From: Sulfurovum sp.
GTDB lineage: Bacteria; Campylobacterota; Campylobacteria; Campylobacterales; Sulfurovaceae
Length of the DNA stretch: 6,651 nt
Assembly: GCA_027083995.1 (NCBI GenBank)
Contig: JALWME010000045.1
Coordinates: 1 to 6,651 of the forward strand
Reading direction: 5' to 3'
Shown here: positions 1 through 5,462 of the stretch, piece by piece
Layout: each line of letters starts with the position of its first letter
Position numbering within the stretch: the first letter of the stretch is position 1
Program-made: the position numbers and the translations under genes
Notes under the pieces: model-generated
The model's database searches: none
Seen by the model: the letters and a program-made list of their open reading frames with translations, nothing else
What the model was told of the DNA's origin: nothing

Positions 1-442
1 GAGAACCTACAAAAATTTGCAATACTTCCTGTAGGAGCCTCTCATCAAAAGGTGCATAGTATGAGATATACTTTTGTTCAAAGACGGAAGGTTGTGAGGT
101 TTTAAAGATATAACGATAGATACGTGTCTTGGCGGAAAAACGTGCATGAAAATCATTAGCGACTTTACAGATATGCTTGATTTTAATATCTGTAAGTTTA
201 CGGTTGATGTTTTCCTTTAAATCATCTAGGTCTGACCAATAAGGCGGTAAATCAAAATGAATAACCTGACCAGACGCATGTACTCCTGCATCTGTACGAC
301 CTGAACCTGTGATATGACTGTAGATATTGAGAGAATGCAAGGCTAGTTCTATCGTGGCAGTGATAGTTTGTTTGATTGACTTTTGTTTTTGAAACCCAAA
401 ATAAGAGGACCCATCATAGGCGATAACTGCTTTAACTCGCAT
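1..442 (-). CDS. truA: tRNA pseudouridine synthase TruA (3' part beyond window)
   Basis: TruA converts uridines 38-40 in the anticodon stem-loop of many tRNAs to pseudouridine in the cytoplasm. The start is the ATG whose complement is at 440-442, and 147 codons are readable before the left edge. The family is usually about 245-270 residues, so roughly the C-terminal two fifths are missing because of the window edge, not because of a mutation. Seen: N-terminal AYDGSSYFGFQ (residues 8-18), typical of the family; the signature GRTDAGVHA at residues 48-56 with the catalytic Asp at 51; then FHARFSAKTRIYRY, the second conserved family block. The gene starts 1 nt after the stop of the upstream permease gene (TAA-G-ATG) and has only a weak Shine-Dalgarno match, so translational coupling is likely. 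It is the last visible gene of the leftward operon. Identification is secure from the motifs. Confidence 0.96.
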   Translation of the reverse strand, partial: MRVKAVIAYDGSSYFGFQKQKSIKQTITATIELALHSLNIYSHITGSGRTDAGVHASGQVIHFDLPPYWSDLDDLKENINRKLTDIKIKHICKVANDFHARFSAKTRIYRYIFKTSQPSVFEQKYISYYAPFDERLLQEVLQIFVGS

Positions 443-443
443 C

Positions 444-1463
444 TTAGAAATACTTTGCCACACGTTTTGTAAAGAGCCATTTGCCTAAAAGTATCATCCC
501 AAATACTATGGCAGCTAGCGTATAGAAGTTTCCCCATTTCTCCAAAGATGAAGCTATCAAATAAAGAAGTAAGGTGGTAACAAATATGACAAGAAATGAA
601 CGGTTTGCTTGATAACGAGGGTTAATCATGGAAAAAGATGCCACGAGATAGACAGAAATTATAGGGATAAGACTCACAAAAATGAAAAAGAGTGCACGGT
701 GAAGTATCTTGATATCTGTACTAGCTTTAGACCAATAAGAAACAATGTCTTGAAATTGAAAAGATTTACTTTTACTTGTGTCAAAGACCTCCAGACTTTG
801 ATATTGTGCCTGTTGTAGTTTTTCTTTTGAATAGGTATATCCATAGCCATCATTGAGCAAAAGGGATGTTGTGCCATTTATTTTATTTAGTTTTCCTTCT
901 TGGGAAGCAAAAAACTGTTCTACATCTTTTTTTGTACGGTTGTATATAACGATATCTTGAAATTTCTCTTTTTTGTTCTCTTTGACATAGATATAATAGT
1001 CTCCAAATTTTTGTCCCAGTTTTCCTGCAACGATGTTTAGCTTTGCTTCTGATTTTTTAGCACTGGTAAACTCTTTATAGAGCTGCTTACTCAAAGGCAT
1101 AGCCAGAAATGATATAGAGAACAAGAGTATAGAGAAGAGTAGGGCAAGTAAGAGCAGAGACCGTAGTATCTTATCGGCTTTCAGACCTAAAGCATAAAGA
1201 GCAATCAGTTCATTGGCTTGTGAAAGTTTTAGTAGTACATTTGTAAGAGATGCTATAAAAGAGAGAGGAAGGGTATAAAATATAATGTCAGATATAGAGT
1301 AGCTGTAAAGCGTGAGAAGTTCCCCAAAGGTTATCTGTATTTTTGAGGTCAGTGAAGAAATTTTTACTAAAAATACCAGTGATATAATAAGAAAAAAAGG
1401 TACAAATATTGTCAAAAATGCTTTGGCAAAGTTGGACGAGATATACCCTTTAACATTAACCAT
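444..1463 (-). CDS. LptF/LptG (YjgP/YjgQ) family lipopolysaccharide export permease
   Basis: This is a 339-residue inner-membrane protein of the LptF/LptG family. In an LptB2FG transporter these proteins form the membrane part that extracts LPS and passes it to LptC and the periplasmic bridge. Seen: three hydrophobic segments at about residues 13-33, 60-80 and 101-123; a polar domain at about 130-250 that fits the periplasmic jellyroll; then three more segments at about 255-277, 288-306 and 312-330. The family block SQANELIALYALGLK lies at 81-95, and an NPRY turn at 281-284. Total length is typical or slightly short (about 340-370). LptF and LptG cannot be told apart from this sequence alone, so no symbol is given. 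The start ATG overlaps the end of the prepilin peptidase gene by 8 nt (ATGGTTAA), with a GGAA about 10 nt upstream. No second lptF/G copy or lptB is in the window. Confidence 0.9.
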   Translation of the reverse strand: MVNVKGYISSNFAKAFLTIFVPFFLIISLVFLVKISSLTSKIQITFGELLTLYSYSISDIIFYTLPLSFIASLTNVLLKLSQANELIALYALGLKADKILRSLLLLALLFSILLFSISFLAMPLSKQLYKEFTSAKKSEAKLNIVAGKLGQKFGDYYIYVKENKKEKFQDIVIYNRTKKDVEQFFASQEGKLNKINGTTSLLLNDGYGYTYSKEKLQQAQYQSLEVFDTSKSKSFQFQDIVSYWSKASTDIKILHRALFFIFVSLIPIISVYLVASFSMINPRYQANRSFLVIFVTTLLLYLIASSLEKWGNFYTLAAIVFGMILLGKWLFTKRVAKYF

Positions 1464-2196
1464 AAATGATAGTTTCCAAAAGTTGTGTTGCTTGTGTATC
1501 GTAGAGATAGACCAAGAGTGTAGCCAGTGCTAAAAACGGTACAAAAGGCACACCTTTGTCTCGCCATATCATCGCGGGTATCATGGCTAGGACTGCTGAA
1601 AGGAAGATTGCTACAAAGAAGTTGGGAAATCCAAGCAATGCTCCCATCGTACCAGCCACAATGACATCTGCCCCACCCATAGCCTGTTTTCTAGCTAGCA
1701 GTGAAGAGAATAAGCCTATGAGGTAGAGTCCGCCAGCAGCTATGGCTGCGTACATAAGTGCATTTAGGAAGTTAGGTTGTACAAGAGCCAGCAGAAGTGC
1801 TGTGAAATTTACATTATCAGGTACAGCCATATACTTGAAGTCTATCATGACCAAAGCAAAGAGAGCAGCAAAAGAAAATGCTACAAAAGGAAAGTACCAC
1901 ACCATCCCAAGTTTTATAAAGAGTGCCACAAAGATAAGACCTGTAATAAACTCAACAATAGGATACTGCTTTGCTATAGGTTTAGCACAAAAAGCACATT
2001 TGCCTCTTAGGACAAGCCAAGAGAAAATGGGGATGTTGTGGTACCACTTTAAAGGGGTTTGACAGCTTTGACACTTTGAAGCTGGAAAAGCGATACTTTC
2101 ATTTTTTGGTATGCGGTAGATGACCACATTGAGAAAAGAGCCTATGAGGGTTCCAAAGACAAAGACAAAGAGTCCTAAGAGTGAATTTTCAATCAT
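1456..2196 (-). CDS. pilD: Type IV prepilin peptidase / leader peptidase (A24 family, with N-methyltransferase-type domain)
   Basis: This is a 246-residue polytopic inner-membrane aspartic protease. It would cleave the leader from type IV prepilins or pseudopilins and, in two-domain members like this, methylate the new N-terminus. Seen: the N-terminal block GSFLNVVIYRIP (19-30); a cytoplasmic zinc-type tetrad with CxxC at 42/45 and 67/70; the PIVEFITG block (79-86) that opens the membrane part; the first catalytic Asp at 119, inside MIDFKYMAVPD; and the second at 177, inside AMGGADVIV. The usual GxGD motif reads GGAD here, with Ala directly before the catalytic Asp. A late VPFVPFLA (216-223) matches the family's IPFGPFLA region. 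Several hydrophobic segments fill the rest. The gene overlaps the uppS stop by 4 nt (ATGA) and the permease start by 8 nt. No pilin or secretion gene is nearby, so the substrates must be encoded elsewhere. PilD is used as a generic symbol. Confidence 0.93.
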   Translation of the reverse strand: MIENSLLGLFVFVFGTLIGSFLNVVIYRIPKNESIAFPASKCQSCQTPLKWYHNIPIFSWLVLRGKCAFCAKPIAKQYPIVEFITGLIFVALFIKLGMVWYFPFVAFSFAALFALVMIDFKYMAVPDNVNFTALLLALVQPNFLNALMYAAIAAGGLYLIGLFSSLLARKQAMGGADVIVAGTMGALLGFPNFFVAIFLSAVLAMIPAMIWRDKGVPFVPFLALATLLVYLYDTQATQLLETIIYG

Positions 2197-2882
2197 GTGA
2201 CACCTCCAAAGCGTCGTGAACGGTTTTTAAAATTTTGTATAATGGCATCCAACTCACTTGGGGTAAAGTCTGGCCATAGTGTTGGGCTAAAATAAAACTC
2301 TGAATAGGAAATTTGCCACAGTAAAAAGTTGGAAATACGTTCTTCTCCAGAAGTACGAATGAGTAAGTCTATATCACTATAGGGTGTTTGCAGGGCAGAG
2401 GATAGGTCTGCTTCTGTGACTTTAGATAACCCCTTTGATATAATGTTGTTTACCGCAGTGACTATCTCTGCTCTGCCTCCATAGTTTAGTGCAAGTACCT
2501 GTATGAGATTGTTGTTGTTTTTGGTAAGTTCTTGGGTCTCTTCTATGCGTCTTTGTAAAGGTTTGGAAAAGGCATCCATATTGCCAATGGCTTGAAATCT
2601 TATCCCATGCTTCTGATAGGTAGAAAGTTCATTCTTCAAGTACTTATCAAGCAGCTTCATAAGAAAATCAACTTCAAGTTTGGGACGTTTCCAGTTTTCT
2701 GTAGAAAAAGCATAAAAAGTGACTGTTTCTATCTCACTGTCTGCTGCACAATAGGTGGTTATGTCACGGATAATCTCAGCTCCTGCTTCATGCCCTTTAG
2801 TGCGTTTAAACCCACGTTCTTTTGCCCATCTTCCATTGCCATCCATAATAATTGCAAGATGTTTGAGTAGGGTATTAGTCAT
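2193..2882 (-). CDS. uppS: Undecaprenyl pyrophosphate synthase (cis-prenyltransferase)
   Basis: UppS condenses farnesyl diphosphate with eight isopentenyl diphosphates to make C55 undecaprenyl diphosphate, the precursor of the lipid carrier for peptidoglycan, O-antigen and other glycans. It is cytoplasmic or membrane-associated. The 229-residue product has all the family signatures: IIMDGNGRWA at 11-20 with the catalytic Asp at 14; His31 in TKGHEAG; FSTENWKRP at 59-67; ALNYGGRAEI at 131-140; DLLIRTSGE (172-180) followed by RISNFLLWQ; and the SEFYF/WPDF region at 194-206. It is somewhat shorter than E. coli UppS (253), which fits compact relatives. The start overlaps the end of coaBC by 8 nt (ATGACTAA) and has no strong Shine-Dalgarno sequence, so reinitiation after coaBC is likely. 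The final codons contain the ribosome binding site of the next gene. No disrupted motif is seen. Confidence 0.97.
   Translation of the reverse strand: MTNTLLKHLAIIMDGNGRWAKERGFKRTKGHEAGAEIIRDITTYCAADSEIETVTFYAFSTENWKRPKLEVDFLMKLLDKYLKNELSTYQKHGIRFQAIGNMDAFSKPLQRRIEETQELTKNNNNLIQVLALNYGGRAEIVTAVNNIISKGLSKVTEADLSSALQTPYSDIDLLIRTSGEERISNFLLWQISYSEFYFSPTLWPDFTPSELDAIIQNFKNRSRRFGGVT
2202..2207 (-). promoter_or_regulatory. Strong Shine-Dalgarno site of the prepilin peptidase inside uppS
   Basis: The minus strand reads GGAGGT, an almost ideal anti-16S match, ending 5 nt before the prepilin peptidase ATG at 2196. The same six bases encode the Gly-Gly pair near the UppS C-terminus (RFGGVT). The site fixes the start and implies strong independent initiation within the operon in addition to coupling through the ATGA overlap. 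Confidence 0.85.
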
Positions 2883-4092
2883 GACTTAGCTTCTTGGCTT
2901 GGTCTATAATTTTATGTGAAAGAGTGAGTTTGTCATGTCTTCCTAAAGGTATTTGACTTTCTTTACTAATAAAAGTAATCTCATTGTCACTTCCGCCAAA
3001 ACTCTTAGCATCTTTGAGTAGATTATAACAGACTGCATCTACATTTTTTTGCTTCAGAAGGTTTACTGCATTGTTCACTCCTTCTTTACTATCCATCTCT
3101 GCTTTAAACCCCACGGTTTTGATGCCTTTTCTTTTGAGTGTTGAGAGTATATCGGGAGTTTGGGTAAGCTGTATGTCCCACTCCAAGCCCAAAGAAGATT
3201 TCTTTACTTTGCCAGGTTTGGGAGACTTGGGTGTAAAGTCTGCTACAGCTGCTACCATAAACAAGTAAGGTTCTTTATGTTCTTTAATGGCACTATTTAG
3301 AGCTGTTTGTGTAAGTTTTAGAAGTGATTGGGCATCTTCAAATGACTCAGAGCTAATGTTTAGAGGTAAGCCATCTGCTCCCATTGAGGTGATATAGTGT
3401 ACTTTTGCACCTTTGAGGTAAAGAGCAAGAGAAAGAGCCTTTGCCATTTTGCCTGAAGAGAAGTTAGATATGTAACGTACTTCATCTATCTTTTCCCTGC
3501 TTCCGCCACCTGTAATTACCACTGCTCTCTCTTTCCAAAAATCTTCTTCTAAAAGCACTTTGGCTGTTTCAAAAAATATTTCACCAGGTTCTGCCAATGC
3601 ACCATTACCGACATCCCCACATGCAAGGAGTTTTTCTTGGGGTGTGATGATTGTATAATTTTCTTCAAGCATTTGAAGACTCTGTGTTGTGTAAGCGTTC
3701 GCAAGCATTTGTGTATTTGCCGCAGGGGCTACAAGTACTTTCCCTTTAAATGCTAGCACAGTTTGCGTCAAAATGTTGTCCGCGATGCCTTGTGAGAGCT
3801 TGTTTAGTGTGTTTGCAGTCGTTGGGGCTATGACAAATACGTCACATTTTTTGCCTATGTCTATGTGGTTGAGTTCAGAACTCCAGTTTTCACTTGTTTC
3901 TGTAAGTACAGGATTACGTGTCAGTGCTTCAAAAGTGAGTGCTGAGACAAAACGTTCGCTACCTGGTGTCATAATGACATGAACTGTAGCTCCAGCTTTT
4001 ATAAATAGACGTGACAAATCACATGCTTTGTAGCTAGAGATGCTCCCTGTGACACCTAAAAGTATAGATTTCCCACTTAGATTCACCTGCAT
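2875..4092 (-). CDS. coaBC: Bifunctional phosphopantothenoylcysteine decarboxylase / phosphopantothenate-cysteine ligase
   Basis: CoaBC carries out two consecutive steps of coenzyme A synthesis: CTP-dependent ligation of cysteine to 4'-phosphopantothenate, then FMN-dependent decarboxylation to 4'-phosphopantetheine. The 405-residue product has the usual fused order. CoaC covers about 1-180: ILLGVTGSISSYKA (10-23) for FMN binding, the catalytic His at 76 in NHIDIG, PAANTQM at 123-129, and ACGDVGNGALAEP at 157-169 with the active-site Cys at 158. CoaB covers about 188-400: TGGGSREKID (194-203), RYISNFSSGKMA (206-217) with the ligase Asn at 210, AAVADF at 281-286, and a lysine-rich KVKK at 295-298. 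PAAN replaces the common PAMN, and GALAEP the common GRM-x-EP. It starts 1 nt after the glmU stop, behind a good Shine-Dalgarno sequence. It feeds the CoA pool that supplies GlmU with acetyl-CoA. Confidence 0.97.
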   Translation of the reverse strand: MQVNLSGKSILLGVTGSISSYKACDLSRLFIKAGATVHVIMTPGSERFVSALTFEALTRNPVLTETSENWSSELNHIDIGKKCDVFVIAPTTANTLNKLSQGIADNILTQTVLAFKGKVLVAPAANTQMLANAYTTQSLQMLEENYTIITPQEKLLACGDVGNGALAEPGEIFFETAKVLLEEDFWKERAVVITGGGSREKIDEVRYISNFSSGKMAKALSLALYLKGAKVHYITSMGADGLPLNISSESFEDAQSLLKLTQTALNSAIKEHKEPYLFMVAAVADFTPKSPKPGKVKKSSLGLEWDIQLTQTPDILSTLKRKGIKTVGFKAEMDSKEGVNNAVNLLKQKNVDAVCYNLLKDAKSFGGSDNEITFISKESQIPLGRHDKLTLSHKIIDQAKKLSHD

Positions 4093-4093
4093 T

Positions 4094-5386
4094 TTATTCC
4101 TTGCTAAAGAATTTATAGAAAAAGTTTTTAATTGTTTTCATATCGGTTCTGGAAATAGCCAAAGAGCCTTTTTCTACATCCTTGTTGACTGTAGTTCCTG
4201 CTGCAATGATAACATCATCTGCTATGTTTACAGGTGCTACTATTTGTGTATCTGATCCTATAAAAACATTTTTGCCAATGATGGTTTTGTATTTGTTTTT
4301 ACCATCATAGTTACAAGTTATCATGCCTGCACCGATGTTTGTACCCTCATCTATGCTTGCATCACCAATATATGCAAGATGTCCAGCTTTTACACCTGTA
4401 AGCGTAGATTTTTTGACCTCTACAAAGTTCCCAATATGTGTGTTGATGAGTTTTGTTTGTGGTCTTACGCGTCCCATAGGACCCACGGCTGAGTTTTCTA
4501 TGTGTGAGTCTTCTATAACAGAGTGTGTTTTAATGTGAGAAGAGATGATAGATGATGCACCTTGAATACTCACACCATTCTCCAACAGGCACTCCCCCTC
4601 AAAAGTAGCACGGCTGTCTATATAGATAGTTTCAGGTAAGCGCATACTTACACCTGCTTTCATCCATGCTGTTTTGATGCGACGTTGGAGTATCTCTTCC
4701 GCATAAGCAAGATCTAGCTTGGAGTTGACTCCTTTGAACTCTTCTTCTTCTACGATAACTGGGTGTACTGTTTTTTCTTCATCTACTGCCATTTTGATAA
4801 TATCTGTTAGGTAGTACTCTTGTTGGGCATTGTTATTATTGAGTGCAGGAATATAGCTATCAAGCAACTCTTTTTTGACACAATAAACACCTGCATTGAC
4901 AGTTTGTATCTCTTTTTGGGCAGGGATGCAGTCTTTCTCTTCTACAATCTCATGTACCTTTCCATCGAAAATAATGACACGTCCATAGCCAGAAGGATTA
5001 TCAAGCTTAATCACAGACATATTGATATCTGCATCACCTTGTATGAGAGCTTCAAGTGCATCCATAGTGACTAGAGGCATATCTCCGTTAAGTATAAGTG
5101 CTTTGGTATGTTTTACATTTACACCCTTCATGGCACCACCAGTACCAGGGAATTGCTCAGCGTCTTGCATATGAAAACGTATACCCTTATAGTGTGATTC
5201 TATCTCTTTTTGTATACGTGCTGCTTGATGATAGAGTACTACTGTAATATCATCAGATAGGTTCTTTGCAGCATCAATAGCATGAAACAACATAGACTTT
5301 CCAGAGATTTCATGCAACACTTTTGGTGTAGTAGACTTCATTCTTGTCCCTTGACCTGCAGCTAAAATGACGACGGATATAGACAT
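4094..5386 (-). CDS. glmU: Bifunctional N-acetylglucosamine-1-phosphate uridyltransferase / glucosamine-1-phosphate acetyltransferase
   Basis: GlmU acetylates glucosamine-1-phosphate with acetyl-CoA (C-terminal domain) and then transfers UMP from UTP (N-terminal domain), giving UDP-GlcNAc for peptidoglycan and LPS. It acts in the cytoplasm as a trimer. Uridyltransferase domain, about 1-222: LAAGQGTRMKS (8-18), PKVLH (21-25), FPGTGGA (79-85), GDMPL with metal-binding Asp at 102, YGRV (134-137), NAGVY (164-168), YYLTDI (191-196) and GVNS with Asn at 221. Acetyltransferase domain from about 245 to 415: a left-handed beta-helix hexapeptide pattern, RVRPQT near 306-311, NFVEVKKS (320-327), the catalytic His at 336 in AGHLAYIGDA, and TCNYDG (357-362). 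At 430 residues it is shorter than E. coli GlmU (456), mostly at the C-terminal tail. The ATG has an AAAAGGG site 7 nt upstream. It is the first gene of the leftward operon. Confidence 0.98.
   Translation of the reverse strand: MSISVVILAAGQGTRMKSTTPKVLHEISGKSMLFHAIDAAKNLSDDITVVLYHQAARIQKEIESHYKGIRFHMQDAEQFPGTGGAMKGVNVKHTKALILNGDMPLVTMDALEALIQGDADINMSVIKLDNPSGYGRVIIFDGKVHEIVEEKDCIPAQKEIQTVNAGVYCVKKELLDSYIPALNNNNAQQEYYLTDIIKMAVDEEKTVHPVIVEEEEFKGVNSKLDLAYAEEILQRRIKTAWMKAGVSMRLPETIYIDSRATFEGECLLENGVSIQGASSIISSHIKTHSVIEDSHIENSAVGPMGRVRPQTKLINTHIGNFVEVKKSTLTGVKAGHLAYIGDASIDEGTNIGAGMITCNYDGKNKYKTIIGKNVFIGSDTQIVAPVNIADDVIIAAGTTVNKDVEKGSLAISRTDMKTIKNFFYKFFSKE
4097..4102 (-). promoter_or_regulatory. 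Shine-Dalgarno site of coaBC inside glmU
   Basis: The minus strand reads AAGGAA, which is also the final Lys-Glu codon pair of GlmU. The glmU TAA follows at once, then one base, then the coaBC ATG. The site is 4 nt from the ATG and supports the start at 4092. Confidence 0.7.
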
Positions 5387-5393
5387 TCTTTAA

Positions 5394-5400
5394 CCCTTTT
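5394..5400 (-). promoter_or_regulatory. Shine-Dalgarno site of glmU
   Basis: On the minus strand this reads AAAAGGG and lies 7 nt before the glmU ATG. It supports the start at 5386. No in-frame alternative with comparable support is seen upstream. Confidence 0.8.
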
Positions 5401-5431
5401 AGATAAAATTTGATAAATAATTAGTATTGCG

Positions 5432-5437
5432 ATTATA
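5432..5437 (-). promoter_or_regulatory. Putative -10 of the glmU-truA operon promoter (extended -10)
   Basis: The minus strand reads TTTGGTATAATCGC, which contains a perfect TATAAT preceded by TGG, i.e. an extended -10 (TGnTATAAT). The predicted transcription start is near 5425, giving a leader of about 38-40 nt that includes the glmU Shine-Dalgarno site. The -35 region (about 5455-5460, TTATGC) is poor. This is common where the housekeeping sigma factor does not need a strong -35, as described for Campylobacterota. It is the only good promoter I see for the six leftward genes. Confidence 0.65.
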
Positions 5438-5450
5438 CCAAATTGTAATT

Positions 5451-5455
5451 AAAGG
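5451..5455 (+). promoter_or_regulatory. Shine-Dalgarno site that decides the trmA start
   Basis: AAAGG lies 7 nt before TTG at 5463. The other in-frame upstream candidate, TTG at 5427, has no purine-rich site in front of it and would add 12 residues that do not resemble the family N-terminus. This favours initiation at 5463. Confidence 0.65.
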
Positions 5456-5462
5456 CATAAAT

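Larger units (their letters stand above)
5387..5462. other. Divergent intergenic control region between glmU and trmA
   Basis: These 76 AT-rich bases separate the two divergently transcribed genes and must hold both control regions. The leftward promoter is clear (TATAAT on the minus strand at 5432-5437). For the rightward gene the best -10-like element is TAAAAT at 5404-5409, five of six to consensus but with no recognisable -35, so its promoter is unresolved. With the two start regions this close, transcription of trmA and the operon may interfere or be co-regulated; that is inference. No strong operator-like inverted repeat is seen. Confidence 0.5.

Noticed and set aside
349..537. A 62-codon minus-strand frame across the permease/truA junction
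   Set aside because: It overlaps the N-terminal TruA coding region, which carries clear family motifs, in a different frame and shows no protein-like features.
609..818. Open frames of 60-106 codons opposite or out of frame to the main genes (for example 609-818, 1742-2062, 2592-2870 and 4820-5074 on the plus strand)
   Set aside because: All lie inside long, motif-rich genes on the other strand or frame, have no recognisable domain, and mostly lack ribosome binding sites. They are shadow frames.
4094..4200. GlmU possibly truncated at its C-terminus (430 versus 456 residues in E. coli)
   Set aside because: All acetyltransferase motifs are present and the missing part corresponds to the poorly conserved tail. 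The stop is placed exactly before the coaBC start, as expected of a normal gene end.
4760..4870. Asn-rich and Glu-rich runs in GlmU (NNNN near residue 183, EEEE near 213) and NNNN in UppS near residue 122
   Set aside because: They are short runs at surface-loop positions between intact family motifs and are consistent with ordinary low-complexity loops, not repeats or frameshifts.
5427..5462. Upstream TTG at 5427 as the trmA start, adding 12 residues
   Set aside because: No Shine-Dalgarno site precedes it, it falls in the promoter region of the divergent operon, and the extra residues do not resemble the family N-terminus, which fits a start at 5463.
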